Source: Capillidium heterosporum
Lineage: Eukaryota > Entomophthoromycota > Entomophthoromycetes > Entomophthorales > Capillidiaceae
NCBI GenBank assembly: GCA_016630905.1
Contig: WBMQ01000012.1
Span: forward strand, 310,001-374,000
Length of the DNA stretch: 64,000 nt
Reading direction: 5' to 3'
In this document: positions 33,832 to 44,643 of the stretch, in pieces
Numbering within the stretch: position 1 is the first letter of the stretch
How the letters are laid out: every line of letters starts with the position of its first letter
The notes under the pieces: generated by a model
Seen by the model: only the letters and a program-made list of their open reading frames with translations
The model's database searches: none
What the model was told of the DNA's origin: nothing
Program-made: the position numbers and the translations under genes

Positions 33832-34442
33832 GTTTAGTAAAGATAGAATAGAAATGGAAGGCAATATATGTCCAAAGAAGTTTAAGTTACTATTTTTCCA
33901 TTTCGAATTGAAAGTTTATATAAAGCTTTGCATATGTATTGATTTATAAAGTATGCTTTTATTATATAGATTATATATCCTAAATATTAAACAAATGTAA
34001 ACTTTGATGCCAAGCCACTTTGGTTTTCTTTTTTGCTCATCTCTAAGAAATTTATGACGCTAACACCTTTGTTATGAACCAACTTGGAATGCTCGGCCTA
34101 ATGCTACCGAGAATTTCACAGATTATGACGATTTGTCACCAGCTAAACTTTGCCAATAGATATGCATATATAATCGTTTTATTGGGCAATTAATCACCAT
34201 ATTGATTTAAATGATAAGATTTCAAAGCTAGCCTAACTCATTCTACAGCACTTTTTACTTTAGTTTCAGAATGCGTTGGATTAGGTTATTGTCGCGAAGG
34301 GCTAGCTACAAAACCATCCAAAGTTATAGTCAAAACTTATCCCTTCAACGCCACAAAGCTATCAGGAGAGAAACTGCACAATATATACGAATATGAATAA
34401 ACTAACATCAAAGCTCGTTCCCATTTTACTTTGTTTGTCACA
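33832..34442. other. Spacer between the P450 copies
   Basis: AT-rich 3' flank of copy 1, then about 125 bp resembling the copy 1 promoter-proximal region (shared CCCTTCAACxCCA... pattern and an AC-rich leader). No gene. Confidence 0.55.
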
Positions 34443-36349
34443 ATGTTTTCTGTAGCTGGAGTAGTATTAGCGCTATCGACAATATTCATCCTAGCTTTAG
34501 TTAAAAGAGTAAGTATATTTAGTATATATATTTAACACAAATTTTTAGATATTGTATAATGTATATTTTAGTCCATTGAAAGATATACCAGGCCCATTTT
34601 TTGAAAAGATCTTTCCCATCCAATCGAGTTTAAGCTACCTGTTTGGAACAGCCCCTTTCCTCCATCATGAATACCACAAAAAGTATGGGCCAGTAGTAAG
34701 AATAGGTATATTTTTAACATTTAAATGATATTGATGGTTTGTAGAACCAAATGCAGTTTCATTTGCTACGGGGGAAGCCTCCAAAGAGATCTACTCAACC
34801 TATGCATTTGCAAAACCAGAAGAGTACAACTACTTACAAATGTTTGGAGGAAACATCCTTAGTATGACGTAAATATTTGTTTGCAACTGTACTGTATACT
34901 AAATTTGAATAGAGATAAAAACCAACATCAAGCTAGAGTAAGTATTTTTCTAAATTTAGTTATTAAAATGGCGTCGTTAGAAACGAATCCTTGCCGCTTC
35001 CTTTGGTCAAAAGTCGATCGAAAGTATGGAGGAAATGATCGTAGAAGTTGGAATGAAGGAGTTGTGCGCTCGATTAGAAGAGTTCCATAAGAAAGGAGAG
35101 CCGGTGGATATTGCCCATTACTTGCACTTTATGGCCTACGTAGCATTTAAACATTTTAAAATTTTTTATTAAACCAAAAGGTAGGATATCATAGGGAAGG
35201 TATCTTTCGGACGTTCTTTTGATATGTTGAAGAATTGCAGTCATCCAGTTATTGAATGGGTCGATACATTTTTCAAATGGGTAGCTATGGTAAGTAATAT
35301 AGAAAGCCTGAGACTAATGTGGTATAGAGAAATTTATTTACCTTTTTAAAAAATTATAACGACGACGGAACACAAAACTTAAAAAACGTAAATTTTGGAG
35401 TACTTTTATATAGTAATTTTTTTTGAAAGTTTGCAATGGATACTATAGATCGATCGGAAGATTCTAGCACTCATAAAACTATTTTGAGCTCAATTAAGGA
35501 GGCGGTAGATCCAGATACTGGGGCCAAACTGACTAAAGAGGAGATCGCCGATGAAACATTGGTCCAGATGTAAGTTAATGACCAGCAACTTTAAGCACTA
35601 ACACCCAGCTAGTGTCGGTGGCACTGACACCACATCCAACACTCTGACTTGGTATCTAAAAACTTCAATAGTGTGCTAATCATGCTTTTAGGGCAATTAC
35701 CTTGCTAATGGAAAACCCCCAAACCTATAAGAAGCTGGCAACCGAGTTGAACCTTGCCTTCCACTCTCAAGAGATCACCTTTGCAATATGTAAGAGACTG
35801 CCTTACTTGAATGCAGTTATCCACGAAGCTATGCGACTTATCCCAGTTGTTGGGGGTTTTATGGATAGGATTACGCCTCAAGGTGGCAGGACTATTAATG
35901 GATATTTCATTCCAGAAGGAGTAATTTTGGCTCTATGTTTTTTACTAATATTTTAATTTAGACTGTAGTTGGAGTAAATATACTCTCCCTTCATACGATT
36001 CCCGAAAATTACAAAGATTCTCAACAGTTTTTACCTGAACGGTGGTTAATAGAAGAAGATGGAGTTACTAAGTTTTCGACTGCTGTTGCCAAGAACAATT
36101 TTATGCCGTTCTTACTTGGACCTCGAGGTTGTATTGGAAGGCAGTAAGCTTTTATGTCGCTTCTTTTAAATTAATCGTTTGTTTTTTAGTTTAGCTTGGA
36201 TGGAGCTTTATTTGACGCTGGCTTACTTGGTAAAGTCCTTCTACTTTGAATTCCATGATCCCAATTTGAAAGTGGAACCCAAGTGCTTCATCGTTATAAA
36301 ACCAAAGAATCCCAGTATTTTGGTCAACGTATACAAGCACAAGGTTTAG
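34443..36349 (+). CDS. Cytochrome P450, tandem copy 2
   Basis: Close paralogue of copy 1 with the same exon structure. The membrane anchor is MFSVAGVVLALSTIFILALV, followed by LKDIPGPFFEKIFP and KKYGPVVRI. Family motifs are KRILAASFGQKSIE, the I-helix GGTDTTSNTLTW (Ala to Gly at the first position compared with copy 1), EAMR for ExxR, RITPQGGRTINGYFIPEG, and the haem loop FLLGPRGCIGR with the ligand Cys at 36130-36132. The end VYKHKV is two residues longer than in copy 1. All splice sites I tried keep the frame, so it appears functional. Differences from copy 1 are spread through introns and coding sequence, suggesting an old duplication. Confidence 0.9.
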
Positions 36350-37118
36350 TAAATGGATATGGATATCTTTTAAGATTTTTCTTTTTTGTTATAGTTGGAA
36401 ACTTGACTAGTTTTTCTTATCAGTATGTTCTAAAGTGACTCAATAGATCAGATTTTAGTCAATTTTCGTTGATTATGCTTAGAGCTATATCTATATCTTC
36501 TCAAGCCCTAATTAAAGCATATAAACAACCATCCATAGTATTAGTGTTTAATCGACATAAATTGCAATTTGCCTATATAATAGCATTAAAAATAATAAAA
36601 ATATCTAGTAGAATTAAGCACATATAAATTTTAGATGCTTATATGAAAAGTAAATTAAAGTTTAGCTATATAGATAACCCTATATAGTCTATTTAAATCA
36701 CGATATTGTGTTAAATTGAATTCCTAAGCTCTTTGAACTCTGAAATTTGCTGCTGAATGATGAATTGCAAGCAAATTTTTTACATCCGCCTTCATTTCCT
36801 TTTACTATTTGCACAAAATAAATCACTTTTGCCGATCGTTGCTAAACTAGCAAATGAGAACTTCCCTTGATACATAAATTTTTGAAAATCCACATAATAA
36901 CTAAGGCTTAACCCTCTGTTCTGATAAACTAGGCAGTATTTTACAGTTGGGCCTGTAGGAAATGGCTCAATTTTTGGATCAAAGTTGTAGGGGAGCTAGT
37001 GAAGTGCTAACCAATTACCTTCCAAACCCTAGCTTAGTCCGAGCATAAGTTATCATAATTGGCAAAAGGCAGCAGTGAAGACATATTTCCTTAACTTTGT
37101 CAAGTCTAAGCTAACAGA
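36350..37118. other. Intergenic
   Basis: 3' flank of P450-2 and the upstream region of NAP1. AT-rich with no gene seen. Confidence 0.5.
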
Positions 37119-38660
37119 ATGCAGTCTACTGGTATGGAATTTAACTTTTGATGTATAATCTAAACCAATAAACTTTTGTAGGAGTCGATATCAAAAAGAA
37201 GAACCAAAGTCAAGTGACTCCCACCCCTAACAACACTCCTTTGGGAGTTGCCCAATTTCCCTCCTCCGCCAAACCTAATCTATCTACGATGCCCGAGGAA
37301 GGTACAATTTCAAGCTCTAATAGTATACTTAAAGGTATGTGTAGGTGATGGTAACGATGACAGTTCAAATCTCCCCGACATTGGCCTTTTAAATTTGCTC
37401 GAAGTAATTATCCATTTTTATACTATTTTAATGAGTTTAGGGTCGTTTAGGTAGCCTTGTAGGTCAAAAGTCTAGCTATATCAATTCGCTTCCCGAATCG
37501 GTCCAGACCAGAATTAACGGTCTCAAGGGATTACAGGTAAATAAAATGCTTCAATTTATACTAAACCTATAGCACAAAATCTTCCAACTGGAAGGTCAAA
37601 TGCATACCGAAGTACTAGAGTTAGAGAAAAAGTATCTAGAGCTTTATAATCCCCTTTTCGAAGAGGTATGCTTTTTTGTTAAGCTCATGCATTTATAGAT
37701 TTTTAGCGTTCTAGCATCGTCAACGGTCTAAAAGAACCTGAAGTTGCCGATATCGATTTGGGTAAACAGATTAGAGAGGAAGAAGAATCAAAGAACGTTG
37801 TAAATACTGCAAACCTATATTAACTAACTTTATTAGTACGATGATGAAGAAGTAGAGAGAAGCACCGAAAAAGTCGAAGGTATTATGATCGATTGCACCT
37901 TTACCAATTGTTTAGGCATCCCTGAGTTCTGGTTGACCATCTTCAAGAATCACCCAGCAGTTGCAGACCTTGTCAGTGACCGAGATGAGGAAGCCCTTAA
38001 ACATCTTGTCGACATCTCCGTTCGCTTCTTATCTGACGAACCGGTAATTTATAGCGACGTAGCATTCAAACTAATCGTTTCGACTGCACCTAGGGCTTCT
38101 GTTTAGACTTCACATTTAGTTCCAACGCTTTCTTCTCCAACTCCGTACTCACCAAAAAGTATTTTTACCATCAAGATGATAAGACTGGTGCCTACTTGAT
38201 GGAACGAGCTCAAGGGTACCCTCCAATTCAAACGTTCTACTAACATTCTCCATAGTACCGAGATCGACTGGAAAGAGGGCAAGGATTTGACTAAAGAAAT
38301 CCAGCACAAGAAACAGATTCACAAAGGTTTTTTAGTTTATATTTACCTACTAACGCCCTATCAGTTACCCAGGAAACTAGGATTGTCACCAAGGAAAACG
38401 CGTTGGAATCCTTCTTCACGTTCTTCAACTCCATAGACGCCGATAATATTGATGCTGACCAGGACCAGGAGGAGTTCCTACAGAACACCGAGCATGACTA
38501 CGAGCTGGGTGAACTCTTCAAGGAGAGCATAGTTCCCCACGCCGTCGACTGGTTCACCGGCATCGCCCAAGAGTACGATGACCACTATGTCAACCAATAT
38601 GACGGTGGCTACGACGCCATTGAGGAAGAGGACGAGGAGGATTTCGATGAGGAGGACTAG
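37119..38660 (+). CDS. NAP1: Nucleosome assembly protein 1
   Basis: A histone H2A-H2B chaperone that shuttles between cytosol and nucleus. A short first exon (MQSTG) is followed by several short introns. The spliced chain has GSLVGQKSSYINSLPESV and RINGLKGLQ, matching the start of the NAP domain, then the dimerisation helix HKIFQLEGQMHTEVLELEKK, LGIPEFWLTIFKNHPAVAD, EPGFCLDFTFSSNAFFSNSV (joined across an intron with acceptor just before GGC), TEIDWKEGKDLTKEI, and ENALESFFTFFNS. The C-terminal tail is highly acidic (EEEDEEDFDEED), as in the family, for histone binding. No damage is seen. The start ATG is chosen because the exon joins in frame to the conserved core. Confidence 0.94.
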
Positions 38661-40710
38661 TGGCCCATTACATCCACTAATTCCAACCTTATATTACTTC
38701 TTGCCCCAACTCTATTACAGTGATGATCCTAGTTACCTTTAGTCTACTGTAGTTAAATATTTGAATATTAGTGACATTCTAACCTCATTTAAATTAAATG
38801 GTGCCTAAATAATTTAATAGCGATTGACAACTGTTTTTAACAAGTATTTAAATTTATATAGGTAATATTTACGACTATGCGCCACTGAAACTTACAATTA
38901 AGCCATGATTAATAATTTGATCCTAGTAAAGGGCATATCATTCGAAAAAAAACCATCTTATAGTTTTATGCTATTTTATAAGTTAATGGGCGTATATATA
39001 CAGTATGCCTTCCAAGCTAAATTTTAAGTGAGGTAGGTATGGAAAGTACAACCTAGTATTCTTAGTTATTCATAATATATTAAAAGATCTAGTTACCTAG
39101 TTCTTTTACAAACTGATATATATGTTGTTTGCAAAGTGGTTTGAACTTGCAATGGACTGTATAGCTATCTCCTGCTATAGGTACTTTACTATAGGCGTTA
39201 AGTTTACTGTAACTCTATAAACACATTCACATAAATTTTGGATTTAATCGATTTGATTGCACTTATATTAAGAGAATTGAGATAAAATGGAAATACCTCA
39301 ACCACATATATACAGTAAAGTTCGATATAGGTTGGAATTAGTATATAAAACTGTCCAAGAAACATATTTTCCCTCGCTATAAGGCGAATAAAATTGCTAA
39401 ATGAAGCCCACTTATAGCTTGCTAGCTTATATAGAACCAATTTGTATTGAATTTTTACTGTAGCTGGATATAACTATGTTACATTAATTCCACCTTTAAT
39501 ATGTCTAAAAAGACTTTATGGATGCATGCAGTATATTAAATTATATACTGCAACGCGATCTTTCAACAGGATCAAAGCTGAAAGAGATTACGACTAGGTT
39601 AAAAATTGAATTTCCTAAACAATATGTTGAAGGGTTTATCAAGCTACAAAATTACTCCATGAACTTAAATATGGGCTATCAAATAGTAGTTTTCGATGTG
39701 TTACAATCAATAATGGATTGCAAAATGATATATCGAGCTTAACTAGAGAAAAGTTAACTAGCATAGGTACCGATATATGTATAAGAATAATAGATAAACT
39801 GTTCTTAAAAGTCAGCCAAGTATATATATCTATTTGTGCCTCTTAACTACTTCTATACGTCAAGGTTGACCTACCACTAAATTGAACTTGGATCCCAAGC
39901 ATAACTACACTTGGAGGAATAAACTGGAATCTAGACGCACAATTTCATTTGAAAGGTTTGCAACCACTCAGTATTGTAAAATAGCGGCTACAAATTTGCA
40001 ATCTACCAGTGGTCCCGGCATGCAAACCCGACAACATTTAACCCAAAGACTAGGCTTCGAATCCACTTCGCGGAATCTAAACCATACATAGATAACTTCC
40101 AATTACAATATATTGTGGAGATAGCACTAATATGAAACGCAGTCATCTATGTCTTGGAGTCAAAAAGTCACAGAATCTTTGACGCGTATAATTTCTTCCT
40201 TGGACCAAAGAAGCAGTAAGCCAATTTAGAACCATTGAGCAAAAATTTTGTTCGCTCAAAGTCAAAATCACTCAGATTTGTAGATGTTGAATTTGGACAA
40301 AAGGCAATTAGGAGGCAGTAGGTAAAAGCTGCTTTGGGGTCTAGGTATAAGGGCATGTAGACTTAAAGTAGTATTTTAAAACAAAATCGCTAACTTTTAG
40401 GATATATATCCTCAACAAATAAAATGTAAGGCTACCATGTATTTACTTTATGCAATTCGCTAATTAAGAAAATTACCGACCTCCCCCACAGTTTTAGCCC
40501 ATAATCTCCGTTATAAAGGATATAAGGACAACTTTGGAAATAACAATTCAAGTTGTATTCTAACCATAAAGTATAAAGTAGTGAGCCTAAAGACCATAAA
40601 TTGAATTAAGAACCAGTCACAACCATCCTGAAAGTAAACTAAGTTCTTGGTCATCCATATATCCAGTCATATGCCCTTTGCCATTCAAAGCTCTTGAAAT
40701 TTTCTAGCAC
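38661..40710. other. Intergenic, about 2 kb
   Basis: AT-rich spacer. Short open frames at 39518-39742 and 39882-40091 (+) and 40168-40356 (-) have no domain, signal peptide or neighbour support. Several TTTACTGTA-type words occur between 39200 and 39465 (see findings). Confidence 0.5.
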
Positions 40711-40718
40711 TATATAAT
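40711..40718 (+). promoter_or_regulatory. TATA-like element of the peptide transporter
   Basis: TATATAAT 52-59 bp before the ATG at 40770, followed by a C/A-rich leader; consistent with a strong promoter for a codon-biased gene. Confidence 0.5.
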
Positions 40719-40769
40719 CCCCCACAACTTCCAGCTACAGCATCAAAACCAAACATTTTCTAACCTCTA

Positions 40770-42398
40770 ATGGCCGATACTAAACAGGGAGATTTCCTGG
40801 AAGCCAACCTTACCGAGCGTGAACGCCAGTTGCTCGAACAGGAACGTATAATCAATGCCGAGCTGGATGCCGAACTGCAGGCCAACCTCAATAAATTCCC
40901 CAAAGCCATCTACTTCATCCTGCCCAACGAGTTCTGCGAACGTTTCTGTTACTATGGTATCAAGAATCTGCTGAACCAGTACATGAAGTCCGGATTTGGT
41001 CTCGAACCCTACGTTGCCAAATCCCAGTCCCATCTGTTCAATGCCTTGGTATACATGTTCCCCTTGGTCGGTGCTGCCATGTCCGACTCCTTCTTAGGAA
41101 AGTACCACACCATTGTTTACTTCTCCCTCAGTTACCTCATTGGTAACACCTTGCTTTCCATCTTCTCGATCAACGGCCTGTTGGCCGAATTCGGTTCCTA
41201 CCCCTTCTGGTCCTACATCATCCCCGCTTTGTTGATTGCCATCGGTGCCGGTGGTATCAAGCCTTGTGTCTCCTCCCATGGTGGTGATCAGTTCTTGCCT
41301 TCCCAGACTTTGTTGATGGACAAGTTCTTTGCTCTCTTCTACGTCGCCATCAACGTTGGTGCTTTAATTGCTCAGTACTTGACCCCTTACATCAAGGACT
41401 ACGTTAACTGCTTTGGATCGCACTGTTACTTTGCTGCTCTCATCATCCCCACTGGATTCTTCGCCATCGCCCTAGGTGTCTTCATCTTCGGTCACAGATA
41501 CTACCGTATCGTCCCCCCTCAGGGTGAGTTCTTGCCCTGGAAGGCCACCAAGGTTGCTGTTTCGGCCCGTTTCAAGTACAACAAGGCTTCTGCTTCTGAG
41601 CGTCAGGCCAAAGGTCACTGGTTGAAGTTCGCTGAGGAGGAGTACGGCCCCGAGTTCGTCGAGGAGACTAGGCTCTTTGGTAAGATCATCGTCATGTTCA
41701 TCCCCATCATCTTCATGTGGATGTTGTACGACCAGAACGGTACCGAGTGGCAGGATCAGTACGAGAAGATGGAGCACACCTTCCTTGGCTTCATTCCCAT
41801 GCCCACTGAAGCTTCCTCCAACATCAACTCCATCCTTATTATCATCATGGTCCCCATCCTCTCTTACTGGGTCTATCCCTTCCTCGAGAAGCGCGGTATT
41901 CGTATGCCTTTACTCACTCGTATGACCTGGGGTTATGGTTTCGTAGTCCTTTCCTTCGTCATTGCTGTCATCCTCGAGTACTCGGTCAACGCCAACATCG
42001 CCACCCAGGTGATAGAAGATGGAGTTGCCGTCTCCTGCGTAGCTTGCATTAACGGTACTGCCCAGCTTCCCCAGTGGTTCTTCCTCTCCTTGGGTGAAGC
42101 TATGATCTCTCCTACCGGTGTCCAGTTCGCCTACACTCAGGTCGGTAGACAGATGAAGGCCTCCTCCACTTCTATCTGGTTGTTGACTTCAGCCCTTGGT
42201 AACTACGTTGTTTTGATCTTAGAATACCCCCTCCATTTGATTGAGAGCTCGGCTACCCGCCAGTGGATCTACATTGCAATTGGTACTGCTGGTATGATTG
42301 TCTTCTTCCTGCTATCCAAGTTCTGGTACGTTTCCAAGGAGGATGAGGAAGCTGCTCGCCAGGTCAACAACGACATCTCTTTGACTATCAAAGAATAG
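40770..42398 (+). CDS. Proton-coupled oligopeptide transporter (POT/PTR2, SLC15-like; 542 aa)
   Basis: Imports di- and tripeptides with protons across the plasma membrane. The family motif ExxERFxYY is present as NEFCERFCYYG (Glu54, Glu57, Arg58), and the second signature appears as GAGGIKPCVSSHGGDQF followed by FYVAINVGALIAQYLTPYI. About twelve hydrophobic segments are visible, and LSLGEAMISPTGVQFAY is the conserved TM10 region. The 45-residue N-terminal cytoplasmic extension is acidic and helical. At 542 residues it is shorter than yeast Ptr2. The gene has no introns and a marked preference for C-ending codons compared with all its neighbours, indicating high expression. It is convergent with the secreted cysteine-rich protein gene. 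Confidence 0.95.
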   Translation: MADTKQGDFLEANLTERERQLLEQERIINAELDAELQANLNKFPKAIYFILPNEFCERFCYYGIKNLLNQYMKSGFGLEPYVAKSQSHLFNALVYMFPLVGAAMSDSFLGKYHTIVYFSLSYLIGNTLLSIFSINGLLAEFGSYPFWSYIIPALLIAIGAGGIKPCVSSHGGDQFLPSQTLLMDKFFALFYVAINVGALIAQYLTPYIKDYVNCFGSHCYFAALIIPTGFFAIALGVFIFGHRYYRIVPPQGEFLPWKATKVAVSARFKYNKASASERQAKGHWLKFAEEEYGPEFVEETRLFGKIIVMFIPIIFMWMLYDQNGTEWQDQYEKMEHTFLGFIPMPTEASSNINSILIIIMVPILSYWVYPFLEKRGIRMPLLTRMTWGYGFVVLSFVIAVILEYSVNANIATQVIEDGVAVSCVACINGTAQLPQWFFLSLGEAMISPTGVQFAYTQVGRQMKASSTSIWLLTSALGNYVVLILEYPLHLIESSATRQWIYIAIGTAGMIVFFLLSKFWYVSKEDEEAARQVNNDISLTIKE

Positions 42399-42609
42399 CC
42401 AATCAAACTAACCTATTAAAATTCTATTTTTATTATCTATATCTATATTTTGATTTTATAATTCTATACTACATGATTTTTTGATAAAGTGAACAGTGCT
42501 GAAGGATTCAAATCGAAAGTACACTTTATTTGAACATTTGAGAATTCTATCAACAATATCAAAGTTAAAACTGATAAACAGAAGTTTAATATAAAATGTA
42601 AAACTTTGT

Positions 42610-42993
42610 TTAACAACCGTCACCGATGCAGGTAGTATCCTCAGCGGTACAGACACGGCTGGCATTGGGTCTGGGCTTGGGGGTCAAAAACTTGGGAGTC
42701 TCACATTGGATGCTGCCGTTTCCACAGTGGCAGAAGTTGCCTTTGCTGGCGAATTTGTGGCAATCATCGCACTGAGCCTTGTTGCAGGGAGTGAGGTTGG
42801 TGACATCCTTACCGCAATAATCTTGCTCGTAGCTGTAGTTTTCACAACCGCCTTCCTGTACATTCTTGCAGAAATTTTGGCACCACTTGAGTTCCAAAGA
42901 GTCTGGAGCGCAGTCGTTGTAGAGGAGAGGGTTCATGGCACCTTGGACGGCGGCGATGGAGAAGGCAGTGAATACTAAGGTCTTGAATTGCAT
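42610..42993 (-). CDS. Small secreted cysteine-rich protein (127 aa)
   Basis: The N-terminus MQFKTLVFTAFSIAAVQGA is a clear signal peptide with cleavage after QGA. The mature part of about 108 residues has 14 cysteines, an even number that allows seven disulfides, with clusters such as WCQNFCKNV, QCDDCHKF and FCHCGNGSIQC. One Asn-linked glycosylation site (NGS) and another candidate (NAS) occur. No known domain is recognised. It is probably an extracellular or cell-wall protein, possibly an effector-like or hydrophobin-unrelated surface protein; the function is unknown. Codons are biased like the neighbouring transporter, suggesting good expression. A degraded relative lies upstream at 44260-44643. 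Confidence 0.85.
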   Translation of the reverse strand: MQFKTLVFTAFSIAAVQGAMNPLLYNDCAPDSLELKWCQNFCKNVQEGGCENYSYEQDYCGKDVTNLTPCNKAQCDDCHKFASKGNFCHCGNGSIQCETPKFLTPKPRPNASRVCTAEDTTCIGDGC

Positions 42994-43035
42994 CTTGTTG
43001 AACTCGATGTTGAGTTTAGGGTAGGCTTTATTGTA
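42994..43035 (-). promoter_or_regulatory. 5' leader of the secreted-protein gene
   Basis: Short leader between the TATA-like element (minus strand, 43036-43042) and the ATG at 42993. Confidence 0.35.
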
Positions 43036-43042
43036 TTTTATA
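43036..43042 (-). promoter_or_regulatory. TATA-like element of the secreted-protein gene
   Basis: TATAAAA on the minus strand, 43-49 bp upstream of the start codon. Confidence 0.5.
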
Positions 43043-44259
43043 GAGGCTTCCTAAAGAATATCGGCAGTGAAAATCCAAGGTGGAACACCTTCGTATAATT
43101 ACAGATGGGGATTAGAATATGTTGCTGAGAAACCAAGCAGTAGCTTAAAACTGGAGCTAGAAGCACCTTAGGCTACCTCTAGCAATATTGGTATGTCGAT
43201 ATGAGGCTTTGCTTAATATTCCCTCTTTTAGAAAAATGCAAAGCACCAGTTTGGAAATTTGGTAACAAATTAGGTACCCATCCGAACGTTCCCTTGCAAA
43301 TTTTCCAGAGCATCATTTAACATACTAGCAGGTATTAAGAGGACTAGCATCGTAATGTTGCAGAACATAATGAAATATATTGAAGGGACTAGGTGTGCTT
43401 AAGTTTACAGTTTAAATAACTACATACTAATGAAAACCCTAAAAATTTGGCTAAACGTAGATGATTTTAAAATTGGATCCTAAATAGTCATCCTAAATCT
43501 AATATAGCTATTTTTACACTGCTTACTTTGGTCAAAAGGAAATTAGTTGATATATTCCTATACTCTACAAACACACTTCAAGTATCCTGATACAATTTCA
43601 TTTTAGCTTTGAAAAAATCTATTACAGATAGGTATTCAGAGTAACTCTAGCTGCTCCTTAAGTTAGTGGCCATCAATCCTCAAACTTTATATATTTTTTC
43701 AATAGAATCTATTAAAATGGTCAATAGTTCATAAACATCTGGGTAGCTGTGAACTTTAGTCTAGAATGTTTGAGTATCACCGCTTTATAGGATCATTTAA
43801 ATCCGAATAGCTTCAAATATTGCCTTTGATGTCAACAGGGATATTTTTATAGTAGTAAACGTGCTTTACTATTAATATATAGTACTTGAAATCGTGAATA
43901 AATGGCACGGAAGGTATTCACTTGAATTTTAAGATTTAGGTAGATTTGTAGGGTGAATATCTGCCGGTTTACATATTTCTAATGACCTTTGCTGTCTATA
44001 CCTTGTCTTCAACTCCAAGGTTTCCAAAACGAAAGCTATAGCCTTAGAAAAGAAGTCTAGTATGAAGAAAATTCCAAACTTAATACTATATAAATAGTTT
44101 AAAAGAATGTTTTCAAAATAATGTAAAGCTGGCTGCTGTTCGGATAGCTAAGTTACAAACTATTCAAAAACAGTTATAAAAGGGATATTCCATAAAAGTA
44201 TAAAGATATAATTTTTATTACAATAAGTAGAATAAAAATCAATATCAATATTTGAAATT
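43043..44259. other. Intergenic between secreted-protein gene and its decayed copy
   Basis: The part next to the intact gene (to about 43260) shares words with the region upstream of the decayed copy, such as TAATTRCAGATGG and AAARTGCAAAGCA. The rest is AT-rich with no gene. Confidence 0.5.
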
Positions 44260-44643
44260 TCAATTGACATTCAAGTCCAAAGTAGGCGGTAAGGCATTCG
44301 ATATAGATGCAGTTGGACTGGGGTCAATTTTGATGGTAGGATATTTAAGAACTTTACAGTGGATGTAACAATCCTCAGAGGCAGTAGTTTCCTTTGTTAA
44401 AGAAGATATGCTAACTGCCACACTGGATATTGGTGTAGGGAATATGGTCCTCATCGTCTAGAGCACAGTAGTCCTCCTTGAAGCTGATGTTCTCGCAGAT
44501 GCTTGATTTGAAACCCTTGTAGAAACTTTCACATCACTTCAACTCGACAGATTCTTTAGTATACTAACTGTAGAAAAGGGGCTATTATCGATCTGGAAGG
44601 AAGCAATGGCAGTGACGGTGAAAAGTAAGGTTTTGAATTGCAT
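44260..44643 (-). pseudogene. Decayed copy of the secreted cysteine-rich protein gene
   Basis: Begins with a signal peptide almost identical to that of the 42610-42993 gene (MQFKTLLFTVTAIASFQ) and spans about the same length. Scattered words of the mature protein remain recognisable along the interval, but the frame is broken in several places (about three or more), and most cysteines are not retained in one frame. Upstream sequence is also related, so a segment including the promoter was duplicated. Divergence is substantial, suggesting an old event. It is best read as a dead paralogue. Confidence 0.7.

Noticed and set aside
39518-39742. 74-codon plus-strand open frame in the 38.7-40.7 kb spacer
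   Set aside because: No family resemblance, promoter or flanking exons; the surrounding DNA is AT-rich spacer.
39882-40091. Possible tRNA B-box (GGCTTCGAATCC) near 40050
   Set aside because: The T-stem does not pair, and no matching A-box, anticodon stem or acceptor stem could be folded.
41094-41777. Long antisense open frames inside the peptide transporter gene
   Set aside because: They result from the strong codon bias of the sense gene; their products are low-complexity acidic strings.
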